Positions 1 through 4,965 of a stretch of 6,726 bases of DNA are shown here, in pieces. The stretch spans positions 1-6,726 of the forward strand of contig JAAZCB010000333.1 of assembly GCA_012513545.1 (NCBI GenBank), in the 5' to 3' direction. This stretch comes from Clostridiaceae bacterium. Its GTDB lineage: Bacteria; Bacillota_A; Clostridia; Acetivibrionales; Acetivibrionaceae. Under the pieces are notes generated by a model. The model saw only the letters and a program-made list of their open reading frames with translations, had not been told where the DNA came from and searched no databases. The translations under genes were made by a program, and so were the position numbers. How positions within the stretch are numbered: position 1 is the stretch's first letter; each line of letters starts with the position of its first letter.

Positions 1-180
1 CAGGCTGTGGCATAGAAGCAGGCTGGGGCATAAAAGCAGGCTGGGGCATAGAAGCAGGCGGGGGCATAAAAGCAGGCCGGGGCATAGAAGCAGGCTGGGG
101 CATAGAAGCAGGCTGGGGCATAGAAGCAGGCTTGGGCATAAAAGCAGGCTGGGGCATAAAAGCAGGCGGTGGCATAAAAG
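1..180 (+). repeat. 18-bp tandem repeat, ten units, in frame
   Basis: Ten contiguous 18-bp units run head to tail with no spacers (consensus CAGGCTGGGGCATARAAG), plus a degenerate eleventh from 181. The array probably extends beyond the left edge. Differences between units fall only in the second codon of each hexapeptide (TGT, TGG, GGG, CGG, TTG, GGT) and in the first base of the Glu/Lys codon. All other positions are identical in all ten units. Confidence 0.97.
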
Positions 181-305
181 CAGGCGAAGATTTTGGCATA
201 TATTCTGGATTTGCAATCCGCATTAGTCAAAAACAATATGCCTTAATTAAGTCAAATGAAGAACCTAAAAATATATTGTTAGGTGAATATCAAAAGATTG
301 GATAA
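1..305 (+). CDS. Hexapeptide-repeat phage protein, 3' end only
   Basis: The frame starting at base 3 is open from the left edge to a TAA at 303-305. The visible 100 residues begin with ten copies of Gly-x-Gly-Ile-(Glu/Lys)-Ala. A degenerate copy follows (GEDFGIYSGFAIRIS), then a non-repetitive tail ending GEYQKIG. The start lies outside the window, so the full length and any N-terminal domain are unknown. Short Gly-rich periodic repeats of this kind usually fold as stacked beta-arcs, in which a variable residue recurs on one face; this is inference, since only the period is seen. I recall similar GIKAGWGIEAG-type tails in hypothetical proteins of clostridial and other Firmicute phages, with no function known to me. 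The repeat is also open in the frame starting at base 2, but that frame stops at 224, whereas this one continues through ordinary AT-rich coding sequence. Confidence 0.8.
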   Translation, partial: GCGIEAGWGIKAGWGIEAGGGIKAGRGIEAGWGIEAGWGIEAGLGIKAGWGIKAGGGIKAGEDFGIYSGFAIRISQKQYALIKSNEEPKNILLGEYQKIG

Positions 306-330
306 AAAAAAGTGCCTGATAAACAGGCAT
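304..330 (-). terminator. Possible minus-strand intrinsic terminator
   Basis: A perfect 6-bp stem (TGCCTG at 313-318, CAGGCA at 324-329, extendable by one G-T pair) encloses a 5-base loop. Eight A residues at 304-311 lie on its left, so read on the minus strand the hairpin is followed by a run of T. There is no T run on the right, so it is not a standard terminator for the + strand genes. No minus-strand gene is visible that would need it. It may block antisense transcription or be a leftover. The structure is clear; the function is uncertain. Confidence 0.4.
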
Positions 331-376
331 AGTCAAAGTATTAAATTAAGTATAGCAGATAGAAAAGGAAGTGTAA

Positions 377-526
377 ATGATGGGGTATCAAATATATGAC
401 AAAAACGGCTTTTACATTGGCAGCATGAGAAAAGCAAAAAGTAAGAGCAAATTACCTTTTTGGATAGGAATAGCAGGATTGATATTGATGTTAATTATAG
501 CATTAGCAGAACGTACAGTAAATTGA
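377..526 (+). CDS. Small single-pass membrane peptide (49 aa)
   Basis: The frame ATG 377 to TGA 524-526 gives 49 residues. An AAGGAAG Shine-Dalgarno at 365-371 fits the first ATG; a second ATG follows immediately at 380. The N-terminal half is hydrophilic and basic (YQIYDKNGFYIGSMRKAKSKSK). Residues 27-43 form one hydrophobic helix (LPFWIGIAGLILMLIIALA), followed by a short ERTVN tail. The positive charges before the helix suggest a cytoplasmic N-terminus under the positive-inside rule. It ends 15 bases before the ATPase gene and probably shares its mRNA. I do not recognise a family. The DKNGFYIGSM stretch looks like a strand-turn-strand motif, but it is too short to assign. Confidence 0.6.
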   Translation: MMGYQIYDKNGFYIGSMRKAKSKSKLPFWIGIAGLILMLIIALAERTVN

Positions 527-541
527 AAGGGGATAGGGCAA

Positions 542-1297
542 ATGGCAACAGCTAAAAAAGCTACATTAGAAGATGTTTATATAAAAATAATGGTATGGGG
601 TGCTCCTGGATGTTACAAAAGCAGATTTGGATTATCTTCACCTAGTCCATTAGTTATAGACTATGAGGGCTCAACAAGATTGTATTCAAATGAATTTGAT
701 TTTTATGTTGCGAATGTAAATAAACTTGACAAAGATATCGACAGTCCAGTAAAGCTTACTAAAAAAATACTGGATGAAATATTGGCAGGAGAATACAAAG
801 ACAGAAAAACGCTTGTTGTTGACCCTGTTACAGATTTACTTGACAACCTTGAAAGCATATGTGCAACAAAATATGAGCAGCAAATAGGAAAGAAAATTGA
901 CAGTCTTAATCAACTTCAAAAGACAAAATGGTATGCATTTAGAAGGGAAACTTCAAGGAATATGTTAGACCAATTAAAAGATTTACCGATGAATCTTATT
1001 TTAATCGCAAGGTCTAAAAGTGTATGGGGTAAAAAAGACGGAGAAACTCAGCCTATTGGTGAAACTTATGATGCTTTGGATATAGTAGAATCTCTTATGG
1101 ATGTTGTAATCAATTTACAGAAAGACAAACAGGATGATATTAAAGCTTATGTAAAAAAATCACGTCTTGGGAATCTGCCTGACATATTAGAAGTTAAGGG
1201 ATGGAGTTCCATAACAAAAGCTTTGGAAGAAGCAAATACACCTAAGGAACATATTAATCCATTTGCAGAAGCAGAAGAGAATTTAAAAGGGGCTTAA
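542..1297 (+). CDS. Phage RecA-fold ATPase, Sak4-like (AAA_24 type)
   Basis: This 251-residue protein has the architecture of phage nucleotide-binding ATPases of the AAA_24/Sak4 type. These are short RecA/Rad51-core proteins linked to single-strand annealing and phage recombination. A Walker A-like GAPGCYKS lies at residues 20-27, a strand ending in an acidic pair at 37-42 (LVIDYE), a Walker B-like TLVVDP at 90-95 with Asp94, and a later beta strand MNLILIARSK at 150-159. The C-terminus is acidic (NPFAEAEENLKGA), as in proteins that contact SSB or DNA-bound partners. In Walker A the glycine normally before KS is Tyr25, an unusual substitution. AAAGGGG at 526-532 is the likely Shine-Dalgarno, with a rather long spacing of 9 bases. 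Position early in the recombination/replication block fits. The annealing role is inferred from the family; the ATPase fold is well supported. Confidence 0.82.
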   Translation: MATAKKATLEDVYIKIMVWGAPGCYKSRFGLSSPSPLVIDYEGSTRLYSNEFDFYVANVNKLDKDIDSPVKLTKKILDEILAGEYKDRKTLVVDPVTDLLDNLESICATKYEQQIGKKIDSLNQLQKTKWYAFRRETSRNMLDQLKDLPMNLILIARSKSVWGKKDGETQPIGETYDALDIVESLMDVVINLQKDKQDDIKAYVKKSRLGNLPDILEVKGWSSITKALEEANTPKEHINPFAEAEENLKGA

Positions 1298-1307
1298 TAT
1301 AGCCCCT
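1288..1307 (+). other. Hairpin spanning the ATPase gene stop codon
   Basis: AGGGGCT at 1288-1294 pairs perfectly with AGCCCCT at 1301-1307 around a 6-base loop, TAATAT, that contains the stop codon. No T run follows, so it is unlikely to terminate by itself. It lies two bases before the TAAGGAGGG Shine-Dalgarno of the next gene. It could tune translation of that peptide or protect the 3' end of the upstream message. The pairing is seen directly; the role is inference. Confidence 0.5.
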
Positions 1308-1323
1308 CTAAGGAGGGTAAAGT

Positions 1324-1422
1324 ATGAAAAGCTTAAAATATCACAGCAACATCAAATATACCATACAGTCAATATTATTCATTATTATAATAGCTGTAAC
1401 ATGCTATTTAATGTGGCATTAA
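1324..1422 (+). CDS. Very small membrane peptide (32 aa)
   Basis: ATG 1324 to TAA 1420-1422 encodes 32 residues. It follows a near-perfect Shine-Dalgarno (TAAGGAGGG, 1309-1317) at a good 6-base spacing, which is the main reason to believe it. A basic, polar N-terminus (MKSLKYHSNIKYT) leads into a hydrophobic stretch (IQSILFIIIIAVTCYLMW) long enough to cross a membrane once. The next gene's Shine-Dalgarno begins in its stop codon, so the two are probably translated from one message. No family is recognised. Small phage peptides like this are often missed. It could be a membrane-acting accessory factor, but nothing in the sequence shows a function. Confidence 0.55.
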   Translation: MKSLKYHSNIKYTIQSILFIIIIAVTCYLMWH

Positions 1423-1436
1423 AGGAGGGGTGAAGA

Positions 1437-1613
1437 ATGAGCATAGATAAAGATTCCGGTATGTACTCTTTAACGTGTGACATATGCGGAGAAATAGCAG
1501 ATGAAGAATTCTTTGAGTTTGGAGAAGCAGTAGACTATAAGAAAGAAAACGGATGGAAAAGTCAAAAAAGAAATGGACATTGGGAAGATGTTTGCCCAGA
1601 TTGTCAAGATTAA
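1437..1613 (+). CDS. Small zinc-finger-like phage protein (58 aa)
   Basis: ATG 1437 to TAA 1611-1613 gives 58 residues after an excellent Shine-Dalgarno (AAAGGAGGGG, 1421-1430). The N-terminal CDIC (Cys14, Cys17) and C-terminal CPDC (Cys53, Cys56) form a four-cysteine set typical of a small zinc ribbon. Between them lies an acidic-then-basic stretch with aromatic residues (EEFFEFGEAVDYKKENGW). The protein ends three residues after the last cysteine pair, so the zinc site would clamp the two ends together. Such proteins are common in phage early regions and are usually annotated as hypothetical. The DNA, RNA or protein target cannot be told from sequence. It sits 14 bases before the methyltransferase gene and is probably co-transcribed with it. 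Confidence 0.75.
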   Translation: MSIDKDSGMYSLTCDICGEIADEEFFEFGEAVDYKKENGWKSQKRNGHWEDVCPDCQD

Positions 1614-1627
1614 AGGAGTGAATATAA

Positions 1628-2110
1628 ATGAAACCTATTTTAGATGTAGCATGTGGTTCTAAGATGTTCTATTTTGATAAAAACAACCCAAATGTAGAAT
1701 TTTGCGATAAAAGAATAGTTCCATACCATGAATACTATCCAAATAGGTATTTAGAGATTAAACCTAATACTGTTTGCGATTTTACAAATCTACCTTTTGG
1801 AGATAAACAGTTTAAATTAGTTGTATTTGACCCTCCACATTTAACGTGGGCAGGAAAAACATCATGGACCTATTTAAAATATGGGTGTTTGGATAAAAAC
1901 TGGCCAAAAATGATACATGATGGTTTTGCTGAATGCATGAGGGTACTTGATGATTATGGGACTCTTATATTCAAATGGTCCGAGGTTCAGATACCTCTTA
2001 AAAAAGTATTAGAAGCAATAGGACATGAACCTATTTTGGGGCATAGAAGTGGCAAAAATATGAATACGCATTGGTTGGTATTTATGAAGTTTGTAAATAC
2101 TAAGGATTAA
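1628..2110 (+). CDS. Phage class I SAM-dependent methyltransferase, DPPH type
   Basis: The 160-residue protein is full length for a compact phage family of class I (Rossmann-fold) methyltransferases. Motif I is the opening ILDVACGS (residues 4-11), which binds S-adenosylmethionine. DFTNLPF (51-57) corresponds to the acidic post-strand loop. Motif IV is FDPPH (67-71), where amino-methyltransferases usually carry DPPY or NPPY. FKWSEVQIPL (115-124) and the C-terminal SGKNMNTHWLVFMK (141-154) are further blocks I recall as conserved in this family. The DPPH signature suggests methylation of an exocyclic amino group, most likely adenine N6 in DNA, but the substrate is inferred. There is no separate target-recognition domain, so specificity may be low or supplied by a partner. 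The AAAGGAGTG Shine-Dalgarno at 1612-1620 supports the start. A strong hairpin follows the gene. Confidence 0.85.
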   Translation: MKPILDVACGSKMFYFDKNNPNVEFCDKRIVPYHEYYPNRYLEIKPNTVCDFTNLPFGDKQFKLVVFDPPHLTWAGKTSWTYLKYGCLDKNWPKMIHDGFAECMRVLDDYGTLIFKWSEVQIPLKKVLEAIGHEPILGHRSGKNMNTHWLVFMKFVNTKD

Positions 2111-2118
2111 CCCTTACA

Positions 2119-2154
2119 GGGATATATAACCCCATACAAAAGGTTATATATCCC
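2119..2154 (+). promoter_or_regulatory. Perfect 13-bp inverted repeat upstream of a promoter
   Basis: GGGATATATAACC (2119-2131) and its exact complement GGTTATATATCCC (2142-2154) flank a 10-base CCATACAAAA spacer. The right arm ends two bases before the proposed -35 element. As RNA this would be a stable hairpin closing the upstream transcription unit, but it lacks a T run. As DNA, the arm centres are 23 bp apart, about two helical turns, which suits a dimeric or tetrameric regulator. Both readings are inference; the symmetry itself is exact. Confidence 0.6.
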
Positions 2155-2156
2155 CC

Positions 2157-2184
2157 TTAACAGGTTAATTGTATGCAATATAAG
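2157..2184 (+). promoter_or_regulatory. Candidate sigma-A promoter for the replication operon
   Basis: TTAACA (2157-2162, five of six to TTGACA) and TATAAG (2179-2184, five of six to TATAAT) are separated by 16 bases. They lie in the only sizeable noncoding gap of the window, about 55 bases before the replisome organizer start. A second -10-like TATAAC follows at 2185-2190, at poor spacing. The fit is good, but AT-rich DNA often gives such matches by chance. Confidence 0.45.
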
Positions 2185-2242
2185 TATAACACAAAAACAG
2201 ATTAATTATACAGTCAAGAATGAATTAAAGGATGTGAGTGTA

Positions 2243-3022
2243 GTGGCAGATGTGAAGTGGATTAAATTAACGGTTTCAATGTTTGATGATGAAAAGATAA
2301 AGATAATAGAGAGTATGCCGGATAAAGATGCAATTCTTATTATTTGGATTAAGCTTTTAGTCTTGGCAGGCAAAACAAATGCAAGTGGATATTTATATTT
2401 AAATCAAAATATCCCTTATACAGATGAAATGTTATCTTCGTTATTTGGTAGGCCGTTGAACACTGTTAGGTTAGCACTTGAAACATTTAAACAGTTTGGA
2501 ATGATACATGTTGAAGATGGGCATTTATGTATAACTAACTGGGAAAAACATCAAAACATTGAAGGTATGGAGAAGATCAGAGAACAGACAAGGCAAAGAG
2601 TAGCAAAATATAGAGAGAAACAAAAACAGTTACAAGATTGTAACGTTACTGAAACGGTATGTAACGAAACAGAAATAGAAGTAGAAGTAGATATAGAAAA
2701 AGAATTTACTACTATTACTAAAGAAAGACCTGAAAAATTTTATCAAAACAATTTTGGATTAATTAATGGATTTATTTCTGACAGTATTAAAAGTTATATT
2801 GAAGATGGAATAGAAGAAGATATGATAACAGCAGCTATGGAATTAGCATTAGCAAACAACGCAGGCACGTGGAACTATGTCAATACCATCCTTGTTAATT
2901 GTCTTAAGAAAAATATCAAGACGTTGGAACAATTTGAAGCAAATGAAAAATTAAGAAAAGAACAGTCTAAACCTAAAATAACTCCATTCAAAAAAGTATC
3001 AAACATGGACGAATGGAGGTAG
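2243..3022 (+). CDS. Phage replisome organizer (winged-helix plus DnaD-like)
   Basis: From GTG 2243 the product has 259 residues. Residues 1 to about 110 match the phage replisome organizer N-terminal family, a winged-helix origin-binding domain. Recognisable blocks are DVKWIKL at the start, the MFDDEKIKIIESMPD helix, IPYTDEMLSSLFGR and NTVRLALETFKQFGMI. A charged linker follows, with a Glu/Val/Ile repeat at 144-154. Residues 165-235 look like a DnaD/DnaB-type helicase-recruiting domain, including GTWNYVNTILVNCLKKNI. The protein should bind the phage origin and recruit the loader and helicase. GTG 2243 is preferred because AAAGGA (2227-2232) lies 10 bases upstream and the family usually begins close to DVKWIK. 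An in-frame GTG at 2234 is only one base from that site. The linker DNA holds a candidate origin. The stop is three bases before the loader start. Confidence 0.9.
   Translation: MADVKWIKLTVSMFDDEKIKIIESMPDKDAILIIWIKLLVLAGKTNASGYLYLNQNIPYTDEMLSSLFGRPLNTVRLALETFKQFGMIHVEDGHLCITNWEKHQNIEGMEKIREQTRQRVAKYREKQKQLQDCNVTETVCNETEIEVEVDIEKEFTTITKERPEKFYQNNFGLINGFISDSIKSYIEDGIEEDMITAAMELALANNAGTWNYVNTILVNCLKKNIKTLEQFEANEKLRKEQSKPKITPFKKVSNMDEWR
2629..2706 (+). other. Candidate phage replication origin inside the organizer gene
   Basis: Four TGTAAC-like elements lie within 37 bases: GTTACA (2629-2634, inverted), TGTAAC (2639-2644), GTTACT (2645-2650, inverted, one mismatch) and TGTAAC (2660-2665). The two direct copies start 21 bp apart, two helical turns. 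The first two form an inverted repeat around AGAT, and 2640-2649 is a perfect 10-bp palindrome. An AT-rich, purine-biased stretch follows (2667-2706), which could melt easily. All lie in the part of the gene encoding the variable linker, where some phages, such as lambda in its O gene, keep their origin. This is inference from pattern and position. Confidence 0.4.
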
Positions 3023-3024
3023 AT

Positions 3025-3600
3025 ATGGAGAGACAACAAGCAATTGATTTAATTCGTATTCTTGCAAGTGTATATATTCAAATGCCTTTTGAGCAGGAGC
3101 AGACCAGGGAAGAATATGTTAAGTTTTTTCTACCTCTAAACTATAATCAGAGCTTACAGACAGTTGAAAAATGCAAATTGAATTATAAATACTGTCCTGC
3201 AATATCTGACTTATACGAAACTTATAAAGCTGTAGGTGTAGAAATCAGGGAATCAATGCCTGCTGAGAATTGCCCTACATGCAACGGATTAGGCTATATA
3301 GTACATACAAAGATGGAGCAATTTGAAACGGCATCCGGTAAAAAGATTCAATACCCATATCAATATGCCCTGTATTGCACAGAATGTACTAAAGGAGAAC
3401 AGTTTAAGTATAACGGCAGAGAAGTAAAAAGTCATAAATCAGACAATTATACGGAGCCAGTAGATAAATATTACAACTTGGATGATTTACGGGTAGGTAA
3501 CGCTTTTGCAGTAAAAAAGCCTATACCAATACCTCAATATGTTATAGATGAAGCTTTTAAGCATGGTATGGACATAAGGCGAATAATAAGGGAAGGGTGA
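3025..3600 (+). CDS. Phage helicase loader-like protein with zinc ribbon
   Basis: From ATG 3025 the protein has 191 residues. The first 70 resemble the helical domain of phage helicase loader/inhibitor proteins (the G39P-type group): MERQQAIDLIRIL, a helix around YVKFFLPLNY, then KYCPAISDLYETYKA where the family often has a proline-containing (F/Y)PP-like turn. The second half adds CPTC (Cys83, Cys86) and CTEC (Cys118, Cys121), a likely zinc ribbon. The C-terminus is basic (DIRRIIREG). Loaders of this kind hold the replicative helicase and deliver it to the replisome organizer, and adjacency to that gene fits. An upstream in-frame ATG at 3013 overlaps the previous gene, but GGAGG (3015-3019), the evident Shine-Dalgarno, lies inside that extension. 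ATG 3025 is therefore chosen. No replicative helicase gene is visible, so the phage may use the host DnaB-type helicase or encode one outside the window. Confidence 0.68.
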   Translation: MERQQAIDLIRILASVYIQMPFEQEQTREEYVKFFLPLNYNQSLQTVEKCKLNYKYCPAISDLYETYKAVGVEIRESMPAENCPTCNGLGYIVHTKMEQFETASGKKIQYPYQYALYCTECTKGEQFKYNGREVKSHKSDNYTEPVDKYYNLDDLRVGNAFAVKKPIPIPQYVIDEAFKHGMDIRRIIREG

Positions 3601-3605
3601 TAAAA

Positions 3606-4526
3606 ATGGAATTATGGCAGCTTAAACAAATGCAATCATTGCCGTTGGAGGTCAAAGTAGAAAAAAGTAAACAACGTATAAAAGAATGGTATGAGCATTG
3701 GGACGGTCAAGTATATGTAAGTTTTAGTGGTGGGAAGGATAGCACAGTATTATTGTACTTGGTAAGAGAATTGTATCCTGATGTTCCGGCTGTATTTGTT
3801 GATACAGGGCTTGAGTATCCAGAAATAAGAGATTTCGTTAAAACTATTGATAATGTAATTTGGCTTAAACCTAGAATGAATTTAAGACAAGTAATAGAAA
3901 AGTATGGTTATCCAGTAATAAGCAAAGAACAGTCATTCAGGATCAGAATGTTAAAGCATATGAATTTAAAGCCAAGCTATAGAGCAAAACAAATGAAGAA
4001 GTTAGGCAAATGGAGAGTATTTTTAGATTCTGATATTGAATGTTCGGAACAGTGTTGCCATGAAATGAAAAAGAATCCATGTAAAACATATGAGAAAGAA
4101 ACAGGAAGAAAACCAATTTTAGGGCTTATGGCAGATGAAAGTATGTACAGAAAACAGCAATACTTAAAAACCGGGTGCAATGCCTTTGAAAAAGAAAGAC
4201 CCCAAAGCCAACCTTTAGCATTTTGGGAAACAAGTGATATATGGGAGTACATAAGAATTTATAAATTGAAATATTCAAAAGCTTATGAGAAGGGAGCAGA
4301 TAGAACAGGCTGTATATTTTGTATGTACGGATGCCATTTAGAAAAAGAGCCAAACCGATTCCAACGATTACAGAAAACACACCCAAAGTTACACGAATAC
4401 TGTATGAGAGATTGGGATAAAGGAGGACTAGGATTAGTAAAAGTACTTAAATATATCAATGTTCCTTATAAGGATTATATACCACAGATAAAAGATTATG
4501 AACAAATTAAAATAAATGTGGGGTGA
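3606..4526 (+). CDS. PP-loop ATPase, PAPS-reductase/DndC-like, [4Fe-4S]-type cysteines
   Basis: From ATG 3606 the protein has 306 residues. SGGKDST (41-47) is the PP-loop that binds ATP or an adenylated substrate. DTGLEYPE (66-73) is the matching second motif of the PAPS-reductase superfamily. Cys150-Cys151 and Cys236-x-x-Cys239 are 84 residues apart, the CC...CxxC arrangement that binds a [4Fe-4S] cluster in APS reductases. Cys191, Cys243 and Cys266 are extra. The C-terminal ECGLH that carries the catalytic cysteine of true sulfonucleotide reductases is absent, so sulfite production is unlikely. A sulfur-transfer or nucleotide-modifying role, as in DndC of DNA phosphorothioation or thiouridine-type enzymes, is more plausible, but no Dnd partner is present. 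GGAAGGG (3591-3597) favours ATG 3606 over GTG 3597. The gene follows the loader closely and overlaps nothing when this start is used. Confidence 0.83.
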   Translation: MELWQLKQMQSLPLEVKVEKSKQRIKEWYEHWDGQVYVSFSGGKDSTVLLYLVRELYPDVPAVFVDTGLEYPEIRDFVKTIDNVIWLKPRMNLRQVIEKYGYPVISKEQSFRIRMLKHMNLKPSYRAKQMKKLGKWRVFLDSDIECSEQCCHEMKKNPCKTYEKETGRKPILGLMADESMYRKQQYLKTGCNAFEKERPQSQPLAFWETSDIWEYIRIYKLKYSKAYEKGADRTGCIFCMYGCHLEKEPNRFQRLQKTHPKLHEYCMRDWDKGGLGLVKVLKYINVPYKDYIPQIKDYEQIKINVG

Positions 4527-4530
4527 AAAT

Positions 4531-4953
4531 ATGAACGGTAAACCATTAACACAAAAACAAATTGACAGAATAAAATATTTGTACGAATTAGGAACTTCAA
4601 TGAAAAAAATCTCAATAGACATTAAAGCAAATTACAACACAGTACAGGGTTACGTTAGGAAGAATCTGAGGGTAAACAAAGCAAGCCGTCAATATGATGG
4701 ATTTGAAGTTGCAGAACGAAAAAGAAAAGAAAAAGAAATAGAAGCAGAAAGAACCTGGAACGAACTGCACAAAGGTATGCGCATATCTATCTATCACAAA
4801 ATCAGAAACAGCGGCAACTGCATGGCAATAAAAGAGGGTGAAGTAATTTATATCGATAATAGGTTACTTACAGTAAAGGATAGTAGAGGAATACCGGAAA
4901 GCATAAGTAAAGCTGATATATATACAGAGTATATCAAGATAGTAGCAGTATAA
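4531..4953 (+). CDS. Helix-turn-helix phage protein (140 aa)
   Basis: From ATG 4531 the product has 140 residues. Residues 6-46 form a homeodomain-like helix-turn-helix: TQKQIDRIKYLYELGTS, then MKKISIDIKANYNTVQGYVRK, resembling the DNA-binding part of resolvases and sigma-70 region 4. Residues 60-80 are a highly charged helix (AERKRKEKEIEAER), possibly a coiled coil for dimerisation. The C-terminal 60 residues read as short beta strands (GMRISIYHKI, EGEVIYID, LLTVKD), perhaps a small SH3-like barrel. It is probably an early-region regulator or DNA-binding accessory, but no exact family is recognised. ATG 4516, overlapping the previous gene, is possible. However, GGGGTG at 4520-4525 places ATG 4531 at a normal 5-base spacing. 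Confidence 0.68.
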   Translation: MNGKPLTQKQIDRIKYLYELGTSMKKISIDIKANYNTVQGYVRKNLRVNKASRQYDGFEVAERKRKEKEIEAERTWNELHKGMRISIYHKIRNSGNCMAIKEGEVIYIDNRLLTVKDSRGIPESISKADIYTEYIKIVAV

Positions 4954-4965
4954 AGGGGGATAAAA

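Noticed and set aside
1..180. CRISPR array or diversity-generating variable repeat
   Set aside because: Units are contiguous with no spacers and lie in an open coding frame. No reverse transcriptase or template repeat is visible, and the variation is not adenine-specific.
2..226. Alternative repeat frame encoding RLGHKS-type hexapeptides
   Set aside because: An 18-bp unit without stops is automatically open in more than one frame. This one stops at 224-226 right after the repeats, whereas the frame from base 3 continues through normal coding sequence.
2119..2160. Standard rho-independent terminator after the DPPH methyltransferase
   Set aside because: The stem is strong but is followed by CCCCTTAACAGG rather than a T run, so it is reported as a regulatory inverted repeat instead.
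2173..2205. Ten-codon frame starting ATG in the noncoding gap
   Set aside because: Too short, no Shine-Dalgarno, and it overlaps the promoter candidate.
3977..4386. Minus-strand frames of 91 and 86 codons within the PP-loop gene
   Set aside because: They lie opposite a gene with clear motifs, lack a Shine-Dalgarno and read as low-complexity Phe/Leu/Ile sequence typical of antisense of Lys/Glu-rich genes.
4434..4797. Minus-strand frames across the helix-turn-helix gene
   Set aside because: Phe/Ile/Cys-rich translations opposite a Lys/Glu-rich gene, no ribosome site and no recognisable domain.
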